From: Klebsiella pneumoniae
GTDB lineage: Bacteria > Pseudomonadota > Gammaproteobacteria > Pseudomonadales > Azotimanducaceae
DNA: 6,230 nucleotides
NCBI GenBank assembly: GCA_945878745.1
Contig: CAMDVY010000188.1
Span: forward strand, 1 to 6,230
Direction of reading: 5' to 3'
Position numbers and translations under genes: made by a program. Positions 1 through 5,195 of the stretch are shown here, piece after piece. The notes beneath the pieces are model-generated. The model was not told the DNA's origin. It made no database searches and saw only the letters and a program-made list of their open reading frames with translations. Each line of letters starts with the position of its first letter. Within the stretch, counting starts at the first letter, position 1.

Positions 1-222
1 GTAGCGGAGAGCGCTGCCCGACATTGCGATGGGAGGTGTGCCTGAAATACTGCCGATTATTGTCGAATCAAGGTTAAGTACTGGATCATTGGCACCTGAC
101 AGATCGACACGACGCTGCATGCCATGTGGGTCTGCAGGCTGAGTGAGGGCGAGAAAAGTGCTCAGTGTCCGATGTCTCGTCCTTTTCAGGTGGCCTGCCG
201 GTAGATCGTGCAAAGGATGCAT
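1..222 (-). CDS. Possible partial divergent ORF, unknown function, open at left edge
   Basis: One minus-strand frame has no stop from an ATG at 222 down to base 1 (74 codons), with a second in-frame ATG at 120. The 40 codons from the inner ATG read like a soluble or exported protein (begins MQRRVDLSGANDPVLNLD, then a Ser/Gly/Ile-rich stretch), whereas the 34 codons between the two ATGs are His/Arg-rich and less convincing. Neither ATG has a clear Shine-Dalgarno sequence. If real, it would be the start of a gene transcribed away from the glycosyltransferases, with the shared promoter region between 120 and 360. I do not recognise the protein. The wobble positions of the inner part are only moderately GC-rich, so a chance open frame remains the likelier reading. 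Confidence 0.2.
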   Translation of the reverse strand, partial: MHPLHDLPAGHLKRTRHRTLSTFLALTQPADPHGMQRRVDLSGANDPVLNLDSTIIGSISGTPPIAMSGSALRY

Positions 223-277
223 CTGCCACAGTTAGAGCGTGAAGCCCGTCAACCCCTGAAGTCATCCCGGTCGCGAG

Positions 278-1489
278 TTGAGGGTTACGACCGTCCGGAG
301 CGACGCCGACGAGATAGAATCCCAGAGCCTGCGGCAGGACGCCGCCCCTCGGAAAACCAGTTTGAAAGTCTGCTTCGTCTCACCATTCGCCTACGGTGCG
401 CTCACCGGTGACCTGCGCGGACACATCGGCGGCGTGGAGCGGCAGACCGCGCTCATGGCCCGATGGCTGATTGACCGCGGACACGAGGTCAGCGTTTGTA
501 CCTGGACTGAAGGTGGTGCGCAGGATGAAGTGCGGGATGGCGTCACGATCCTGAAAACCTGTCTTCGATCTGCCGGGGTGCCGATAGTGCGTTTTTTCCA
601 TCCGCGCTGGACGGCGCTGAACAGTGCAATGGCGCGCGCCGATGCTGACATCTACTACCAGAATTGTGCCGAAGAGACCACCGGCCAGGTGGCGATCTGG
701 GCAAATCGCCACCAGCGACGCTTCGTCTTCTCCGTCGCTTCGGATCCAGAGTGTGACCCTGCGCTACCCATTCTGCCGTCGCTGCGTGAGCGTGTGCTCT
801 ATCGGCGAGGACTAAAGCTCGCTGACGGCATCATCACCCAGACCGAGTCACAGCAGACCCTGTTGCGGTCGGGGTACGGCCTTGAATCGACATCACTGCC
901 GATGCCGTCCGACGTACACGCTGACGCGGATTTTCCAACCTTGAACGGTGCGCGCGAAGCAGGTTTTTCTGTGTTGTGGGTGGGACGGATGATGCCGGTG
1001 AAACGGCCTGAGATGCTCATCGACATTGCACGATCGCTGCCCGGCATTCGCTTTCATGTCGTCGGTGGTGCTGACCAGGACGCAGACTACTGGAATGTCA
1101 TCGAGTCAACTGCCGCGTCGGTACCGAACCTTGTCCTGCACGGCCGCAGGGACCGCGAGGACATCCTCCCACTCTATCGAGCCTGCCATGCGCTGCTTTG
1201 TACATCGATCCTTGAGGGGTTTCCCAACACGTTTCTCGAGGCGTTTGCGCACGGTGTGCCGGTACTGAGCACAGTCGATCCGGACGGGTTGCTCGAGCGA
1301 CAACAGATGGGTGCCCACTGTGTCGACGTCGAGCGCTTTGTCAGCAGGATTCAGCAAATTGCGGCAGACCGCGACCGCCTGTCATCCATGGCGGAGAATG
1401 CCTGGAACTACTATTACGAACACCATTACCTGGAAAAGGCGATGCCACGCTTCGAGTCCTTCCTGCAACGCACGGTCAGCGCGCCATGA
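278..1489 (+). CDS. GT4-like glycosyltransferase (GT-B fold), first gene of pair
   Basis: This is a predicted retaining glycosyltransferase that moves a sugar from a nucleotide-sugar donor to a growing glycan, at the cytoplasmic face of the membrane; donor and acceptor cannot be read from sequence. With the longest start (TTG 278, 403 residues), the N-terminal Rossmann domain begins with the strand KVCFVSPFAYG (30-40) and the acceptor-side glycine loop IGGVERQ (50-56). The C-terminal donor-binding domain has VLWVGRMMPVKRP (232-244) and the EX7E signature in LEGFPNTFLEAFAHGVPV (312-329, Glu313 and Glu321), typical of GT4. No signal peptide or membrane segment is seen. Residues 1-28 fall before the fold and look unstructured; a second TTG at 362, with GGA eight bases upstream, would start directly at the first strand and may be the true start. 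TGA at 257-259 closes the frame upstream. It overlaps the next gene by ATGA. Confidence 0.88.
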   Translation: MRVTTVRSDADEIESQSLRQDAAPRKTSLKVCFVSPFAYGALTGDLRGHIGGVERQTALMARWLIDRGHEVSVCTWTEGGAQDEVRDGVTILKTCLRSAGVPIVRFFHPRWTALNSAMARADADIYYQNCAEETTGQVAIWANRHQRRFVFSVASDPECDPALPILPSLRERVLYRRGLKLADGIITQTESQQTLLRSGYGLESTSLPMPSDVHADADFPTLNGAREAGFSVLWVGRMMPVKRPEMLIDIARSLPGIRFHVVGGADQDADYWNVIESTAASVPNLVLHGRRDREDILPLYRACHALLCTSILEGFPNTFLEAFAHGVPVLSTVDPDGLLERQQMGAHCVDVERFVSRIQQIAADRDRLSSMAENAWNYYYEHHYLEKAMPRFESFLQRTVSAP

Positions 1490-2628
1490 GCCGTCTGCGC
1501 ATCGGCATCATCACGCAGTTTCCGATCGATCCCGACCGACCGGTGGGTGGCGTTGAAGCGGTCAGCGTGAATCTGGTGCGGCATCTCGCCATGGACAGTG
1601 AGCTCGACGTGCACGTGCTGACGCTGGTTGATGTGGAGAACCCGGAAGAAAGGCAGTGGGCGGGTGCGACGCTGCATTTCCTGCCATGTCCACCGGGAAG
1701 CATGTTGCGCCTCGCGATTGATCGTGGGCGCGGTGTTGTGCAGAAGTGGCTTGAGGCGCACCCGATGGACCTGGTTCATGCGCATGACACCTATGGGTTG
1801 ATGGTCCGCGGTTATGCCGGAAAGCGCGTGTTCACGGTTCACGGGTTCATCTACGGCGATACGCTGGTTTCAGGGTCGCGATTCGCGAGTCCCCGGGCCT
1901 GGCTGTGGAAGCAGTTCGAAACGCGCGGGTGGGCCGATCAGCCTAACGTGGTCTCGATCAGCCCCTACGTGAGAGAACGGGTTTCACTGTTTTCAGCAGC
2001 GCGCATCCGCGATATCGACAATCCCGTCGCAGCCGGATTCTTTGATATCCCATGGGAACCCGTCCCCGGCCGCATCTTCAGCGCAGCGACCATAAATCCG
2101 CGCAAGAATACTCTTCGGCTCGTGGAAGCCGTAGGTGTGTTGCGTGCGCGCGGTCTGGATGCCTCGTTGCATCTTGCCGGACCGATCGTTGATGCCGCGT
2201 ACGGTGAGACGGTGCGGCAGTACATCGAGATGCACGATCTTGGCGACTGTGTCCGGTTGTTGGGGTCTTTGCCATCACCGCAGGTGCGTGAGGAGCTGCG
2301 CAGTTCTGCCGTGTTCGCCCTCGTCTCACTGGAGGAAAACTCACCCATGGGCATCGAAGAAGCCATGGCCGTGGGTGTTCCGGTCGTGAGTTCGAACCGG
2401 TGCGGTATGCCATACATGATCCGCCATGGCGAAACCGGTTACCTGGTTGATCCCCACGACCCGGAGAACATCGCTGATGCACTCGGTCGTGTCATCGGTG
2501 ATCAGGCAGTCATGCAAAACATGGGGGAGGCGGGCCGGCGAGTGGCGCTTGAGCGGTTCCATCCCGACATCGTGGCATCACGTACGGCGGATTTTTATCG
2601 CGAAATCGTCGGCCGCGGGCGGGCCTGA
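1486..2628 (+). CDS. GT4-like glycosyltransferase (GT-B fold), second gene of pair
   Basis: A 380-residue predicted glycosyltransferase of the GT4 type, distinct in sequence from the upstream one. The N-terminal domain shows RIGIITQFPID (5-15), the glycine loop GGVE (21-24), LVHAHD (96-101) and FTVHG (116-120), the usual strand ends of this fold. The donor domain starts around residue 197 with SAATINPRKN (199-208), where the family normally has a Gly-Arg...Lys-Gly loop, and carries the EX7E motif in LEENSPMGIEEAMAVGVPVV (282-301, Glu283 and Glu291), followed by GETGYLVDP (315-323), a classic GT4 tail. There is no signal peptide or membrane helix, so it is likely cytosolic or peripheral. The ATG at 1486 overlaps the upstream TGA as ATGA and no good SD precedes it, which points to translational coupling. 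The two enzymes probably add successive sugars to one acceptor (inference). Confidence 0.92.
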   Translation: MSRLRIGIITQFPIDPDRPVGGVEAVSVNLVRHLAMDSELDVHVLTLVDVENPEERQWAGATLHFLPCPPGSMLRLAIDRGRGVVQKWLEAHPMDLVHAHDTYGLMVRGYAGKRVFTVHGFIYGDTLVSGSRFASPRAWLWKQFETRGWADQPNVVSISPYVRERVSLFSAARIRDIDNPVAAGFFDIPWEPVPGRIFSAATINPRKNTLRLVEAVGVLRARGLDASLHLAGPIVDAAYGETVRQYIEMHDLGDCVRLLGSLPSPQVREELRSSAVFALVSLEENSPMGIEEAMAVGVPVVSSNRCGMPYMIRHGETGYLVDPHDPENIADALGRVIGDQAVMQNMGEAGRRVALERFHPDIVASRTADFYREIVGRGRA

Positions 2629-2636
2629 TTACCCGC
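2619..2636 (+). terminator. Hairpin over the stop codon of the glycosyltransferase operon
   Basis: GCGGG (2619-2623) pairs with CCCGC (2632-2636) around an 8-base loop; two G-U pairs and one C-G pair could lengthen the stem to eight. It covers the TGA of the second glycosyltransferase. There is no T tract after it, so it is at best a weak or Rho-assisted end, or an mRNA-stabilising stem. Confidence 0.25.
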
Positions 2637-2659
2637 TTGGCGGGACGGTGAGACTTGCT

Positions 2660-2677
2660 TCTCGCCGGTCTCGCCGG
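2660..2677 (+). repeat. Tandem 9-mer TCTCGCCGG x2
   Basis: TCTCGCCGG occurs twice head to tail (2660-2668 and 2669-2677) just downstream of the glycosyltransferase operon. It is a perfect short duplication; it could be replication slippage or a pair of binding half-sites. No function can be assigned. Confidence 0.6.
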
Positions 2678-2704
2678 TGGGCGCGGTTTCCGCGACTATT
2701 CGAA

Positions 2705-2863
2705 GGACAGACCTCGGGATTCGAACTCCAGTGACCGAAGTCAGCGAAGATCCTGCGGGTGAACACGGAACTGCTCACGCTGTATTCTGGTTCTACAGCT
2801 TTTGGAGCGCCGGCCGCCGGAGAATCATGAGAAATTACCTACTAATCATCCCGAAGTACGTCT
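2705..2863. repeat. Diverged intergenic repeat, copy A (upstream of the PhoD gene)
   Basis: This stretch aligns with 4608-4762 in the same orientation. Over the first 102 bases (2705-2806 against 4608-4709) the alignment needs no gap and I count 69 identical bases (68%). Beyond that, similarity continues with small gaps through shared blocks such as GG-GAAT, GAAAATT-like, CTAC and GTRYGTC. The best block is CCTGCGG..GAACAC.GAA. In the direct frame, copy A has an in-frame TGA (2732-2734); on the minus strand the equivalent frame is open through the block but has no start after an upstream stop. It is therefore probably a fossil or a non-coding repeat, not an intact gene. It contains a tRNA T-loop-like TTCGAA, but no cloverleaf forms around it. 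Confidence 0.6.
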
Positions 2864-2973
2864 CCGCCGTTGCGTCGAATCCCGAGGAGTGTCTCCGCAA
2901 TTGCGCCATGGTTTTGTTCGTCAGCGGTATGCCCTGGCAACAAGACTGTTCTGAAACCTGGAGGTCACGATGA
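2827..2973 (+). CDS. Possible 48-residue upstream ORF overlapping the PhoD start
   Basis: An ATG at 2827 is preceded by GGAG at 2819-2822, four bases away, and opens a 48-codon frame whose TGA (2971-2973) overlaps the ATG of the PhoD gene (2970-2972) as ATGA. The peptide starts MRNYLLIIPKYVSAVA and has three cysteines; it matches nothing I recognise. It has no signal peptide. The arrangement would allow translational coupling, with ribosomes ending the small ORF re-initiating at the PhoD SD, which lies inside its last codons. It may equally be chance: codon use is not clearly coding and its first codons lie in the diverged repeat. Confidence 0.25.
   Translation: MRNYLLIIPKYVSAVASNPEECLRNCAMVLFVSGMPWQQDCSETWRSR
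2960..2964 (+). promoter_or_regulatory. Ribosome binding site of the PhoD gene
   Basis: GGAGG at 2960-2964 stands five bases before the ATG at 2970. It is the strongest SD on the plus strand of the window and fixes the start, which also gives a proper signal peptide. Confidence 0.75.
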
Positions 2974-4466
2974 AACGAACCTTTTTGATGCTCGGCATCG
3001 CAGTCATGGCCGCTGCCGCGCCTGAGGCACTCGCAGCGAAGCCCATTATCACGCACGGTGTGATGTCCGCCGAGGTGACCTCGAGTGAGGCTCTGGTGTG
3101 GTCCCGCGCTGATCAGCCGGCAAAGATGTTGGTAAGTCTGCTTTCAGCACAGGAGCGGGACAACGCCGCTATTGAAGTTGATGCGGCCACGGACTTCACC
3201 GGATCTGCGCATTTTGTCGGCCTGCAAGCGGATACCGAATATCGGTACCGGGTCCGATTCGAAAACGCCAGCGGTGAGCGCAGCCAGGTAAAAACGGGCT
3301 TTTTCCGTACCGCTCCGGCGCCCATGGCGAGTGTGCCAGTAAAGCTGTCATGGACCGGTGACATCGCCGGCCAGAATGTGTGTCGTGATGCCGCCGAAGG
3401 ATTCCCGATCTTCAAGGCGCTTGCCGCAGAACGATCAGATCTCTTCATCGGCCTGGGTGACATGATCTATGCCGACAACACATGTGAGGCGAAAGGCCAG
3501 TACGGCAACACCCAGGTCCCGGGGGACTTCCTGCAGGCTGCGGACCTGGATAATTTCCGGCGTCACTGGCGGTACAACCGCGATGACCGGTACTTTCAAA
3601 GGCTGATCCGGAGTACGCCGTACTATGGTGTCTGGGATGATCATGAAGTCGTCAATGATTTCGGTCCGCTGCACGATACGCGCTCAACGCCTCCCTATGT
3701 CGCCGGGGTCAGCCTGCTGCCGATTGGCTTGCAAACCTTTCTCGAGTACACACCGATGCGCATTGACCCGAACACGCCGCATCGGCTCTATCGCACAGTG
3801 GGCTGGGGCCGTCATGCCGAACTGTTCTTCCTGGATAACCGCCAGTATCGGGACCACAACTTGTCTGCAGACCGGAAGGGGCGCAACAAGACCATGCTGG
3901 GTCGAGAGCAGCTCAAGTGGTTGAAGGCTCAGCTCAAGGCGTCACAGGCGACCTGGAAGATCATCGTCAGCAGCGTGCCGATGTCGATTCCGACAGGCTC
4001 TCCACTGGATCAGGGAAGGGATGGATTCGCCAACAACGATGCCAACACCGCGCCCACGATCGATGGGGGCCTACAGTCGGAGACCGGTTTCGAGCAGGAG
4101 CTGGTGGAGATCCTGCGTACGTTGCAGGCGGGTGACATGAATGCGGTGTTCATCACCACCGATGTGCACTTTGCCGAGGTCTTCCGATACACGCCGTTCG
4201 CCAACGACCCGGATTTTCAGGTACACGAAGTCGTGATCGGACCGGGAAACGCCGGCATCTTCCCGAACCGGGCATTTGACACCAGCCTGGGCACCGAAAG
4301 CCTGTTTTTCCACGGGCCGGAATCTGCGGCGACGGTGACCAGCTGGGATGAGGCATTGAAGTGGTTCAATTACGGAACCATCGAAATCGATGGCAAAGGT
4401 CATTTTGTCACTCGGGTGAAGGATACGTTTCGCAAGACACTGTATTCGCTGGAGCTGACACCCTGA
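2970..4466 (+). CDS. phoD: PhoD-family alkaline phosphatase/phosphodiesterase, exported
   Basis: A 498-residue metal-dependent phosphoesterase of the PhoD family, expected to release phosphate from phosphomonoesters or phosphodiesters outside the cytoplasm. Residues 1-22 form a signal peptide (KR, a hydrophobic core LMLGIAVMAAAA, and an ALA cleavage site); there is no twin arginine, so export looks Sec-type, although the Bacillus subtilis PhoD uses Tat. Residues about 25-115 form the Ig/Fn3-like PhoD N-terminal domain. The catalytic domain follows, with SWTGD (127-131, Asp131), LGDMIYADN (162-170, Asp164), the family signature VWDDHEVVNDFG (221-232), FFLDNRQYRD (286-295), SSVPMS (334-339) and ITTDVHFAE (395-403, Asp398, His400), which together supply the metal ligands. 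Length and domain order are normal for the family. It has its own SD. I see no Pho box (CTGTCAT repeats) upstream. Substrate is uncertain; related enzymes include phospholipase D-type members. Confidence 0.92.
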   Translation: MKRTFLMLGIAVMAAAAPEALAAKPIITHGVMSAEVTSSEALVWSRADQPAKMLVSLLSAQERDNAAIEVDAATDFTGSAHFVGLQADTEYRYRVRFENASGERSQVKTGFFRTAPAPMASVPVKLSWTGDIAGQNVCRDAAEGFPIFKALAAERSDLFIGLGDMIYADNTCEAKGQYGNTQVPGDFLQAADLDNFRRHWRYNRDDRYFQRLIRSTPYYGVWDDHEVVNDFGPLHDTRSTPPYVAGVSLLPIGLQTFLEYTPMRIDPNTPHRLYRTVGWGRHAELFFLDNRQYRDHNLSADRKGRNKTMLGREQLKWLKAQLKASQATWKIIVSSVPMSIPTGSPLDQGRDGFANNDANTAPTIDGGLQSETGFEQELVEILRTLQAGDMNAVFITTDVHFAEVFRYTPFANDPDFQVHEVVIGPGNAGIFPNRAFDTSLGTESLFFHGPESAATVTSWDEALKWFNYGTIEIDGKGHFVTRVKDTFRKTLYSLELTP

Positions 4467-4592
4467 GATCGATGCCAAGGGGACTGATCGTAGCGAATGC
4501 GTCAATGGGCTGATCAGGCAGGATTGGCTAACCGGTGTCATTGCGCGTTCACACCACCCCGTTCATGGCGTTGACACTGAATCAGAACGGCG

Positions 4593-4715
4593 ATGAAAGG
4601 ATCCCCGGGACAGCCCTGGGGATTTGATTCCTTCAGATCGAACCCGGCAAAAGCCCTGCGGACGAACACCGAACGGTTGACACTGTTTTCTGCTTCTACG
4701 GGGTTGGCGAACTGA
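4593..4715 (+). CDS. 40-residue ORF within repeat copy B, doubtful
   Basis: ATG at 4593 opens a frame ending at TGA 4713-4715; it begins MKGSPGQPWGFD and ends with TERLTLFSASTGLAN. The same frame of copy A upstream of the PhoD gene gives TELLTLYSGSTAFG at the matching place, with identical spacing, though copy A is broken by a TGA. No SD precedes the ATG. This may be the tail of a decayed gene or only a reading of a conserved non-coding repeat; substitutions are only slightly concentrated at third positions (14 of 33). I do not recognise the peptide. Confidence 0.15.
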   Translation: MKGSPGQPWGFDSFRSNPAKALRTNTERLTLFSASTGLAN

Positions 4716-4762
4716 AGGCGGGGAATACTTCGAAAATTCTCTACATATCCTGAGGTGTGTCG
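4608..4762. repeat. Diverged intergenic repeat, copy B (downstream of the PhoD gene)
   Basis: This is the partner of 2705-2863, about 1.9 kb apart in direct orientation, with the PhoD gene between. Shared blocks include GGACAG.CCT.GGGATT, CCTGCGG..GAACAC.GAA and CTGT.TTCTG.TTCTAC. On the minus strand the block reads VEAENSVNRSVFVRRAFAGF in copy B against VEPEYSVSSSVFTRRIFADF in copy A, also gapless. It could be a genome-wide dispersed repeat, or what is left of an ancient duplication of the PhoD upstream region. It lacks terminal inverted repeats and a transposase. Confidence 0.6.
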
Positions 4763-4806
4763 CTGCAGCACCATCGACAAAGAGCACCCCCCAAGTGGTA
4801 CCCACC

Positions 4807-4825
4807 GGCATCTTGGATGCCAAGC
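4807..4825. repeat. Two overlapping small hairpins
   Basis: GGCATC-TTG-GATGCC (4807-4821) is a perfect 6-bp stem; the overlapping CTTGG-ATG-CCAAG (4812-4824) is a perfect 5-bp stem. Only one can form at a time. There is no T tract, so neither is a standard terminator, and no reading frame depends on them. Chance is quite possible. Confidence 0.35.
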
Positions 4826-5029
4826 TCCGGAAAACGCTCGGCAGGTACCATGCCGTGTACCGTCAGGATGGCACACACCAAAGTGGGCCCGGTTTCCCTC
4901 GGTAAAAGGTGACATCGGCTGATTCAACAGTTTGGCGCACGCTCATCATCGTAGGCGTCCAACGTCCTGTATTGGGGCCAAGAGCCGGCACAGCAGAAGA
5001 TCGACGCGCTGCGGCGGCGCAACGATGGT

Positions 5030-5095
5030 CCGATTTTCCGTTCGTTTTCGTTGCGTAGCGCTTAACTCAAGCGCCTCAAACAAACGAAAAATCGG
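5030..5095 (-). repeat. Nested inverted repeat in the convergent spacer, possible terminator or processing stem
   Basis: The outer arms, 5030-5047 (CCGATTTTCCGTTCGTTT) and 5078-5095 (AAACAAACGAAAAATCGG), match at 16 of 18 positions. The two mismatches are C-A on the plus strand but G-U on the minus strand, so the 18-bp stem pairs fully only in minus-strand RNA, the strand of the PHP gene that ends 100 bases upstream. Inside sits a perfect 6-bp hairpin, GCGCTT (5058-5063), loop AACTC, AAGCGC (5069-5074). There is no T tract after the stem on either strand, so it is not a standard intrinsic terminator; a 3' end stabiliser, Rho-dependent end or mobile-element remnant are alternatives. Confidence 0.65.
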
Positions 5096-5153
5096 CCTCG
5101 AATTGACACTCGCCTCGCTCCGCCGCCTTCTGCCGCATGGGCTCCTCGGGTGA

Positions 5154-5167
5154 CGCGGAACGCCGCG
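5154..5167 (-). terminator. Small GC hairpin after the PHP gene
   Basis: CGCGG (5154-5158) and CCGCG (5163-5167) form a perfect 5-bp stem with a 4-base loop, about 30 bases after the PHP stop. No T tract follows, so a terminator role is weakly supported. Confidence 0.2.
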
Positions 5168-5195
5168 CGGACCCTGACGGCCCGTTCGTCTGCGC

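Larger units (their letters stand above)
4467..5195. other. 729-base spacer between convergent genes
   Basis: No convincing gene lies here. The PhoD gene ends at its left and the PHP gene at its right, so both transcripts run into it. In order it holds: nothing clear at 4467-4592; repeat copy B with a 40-codon ORF; two mutually exclusive small hairpins at 4807-4825; a protein-like frame at 4955-5065; a nested inverted repeat at 5030-5095; and a GC hairpin at 5154-5167. A minus-strand frame of 129 codons (4538-4927, TTG start) is also open, but its composition is not convincing and it lacks an SD. Confidence 0.6.

Noticed and set aside
3..77. Plus-strand frame ending at TAA 77 as the tail of an upstream gene
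   Set aside because: Only 24 codons, rich in Cys and Arg, with nothing recognisable; cannot be supported.
2715..2740. tRNA-like T-loop (GGGATTCGAAC) suggesting a minus-strand tRNA
   Set aside because: The T stem does not pair around TTCGAAT and no acceptor, D or anticodon arms can be found; copy B of the repeat lacks the motif.
4677..4705. TTGACA as a -35 promoter element in repeat B
   Set aside because: No -10-like hexamer at 16-18 bases, and no gene follows downstream.
4538..4927. 129-codon minus-strand ORF in the convergent spacer
   Set aside because: TTG start without SD, Cys/His/Arg-rich composition typical of antisense reading, no domain; only the part inside repeat B shows conservation.
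5058..5095. Integron attC site, from GCTTAAC (RYYYAAC) in the nested repeat
   Set aside because: No matching GTTRRRY core at a suitable distance, and the symmetry does not follow attC R/L box layout.
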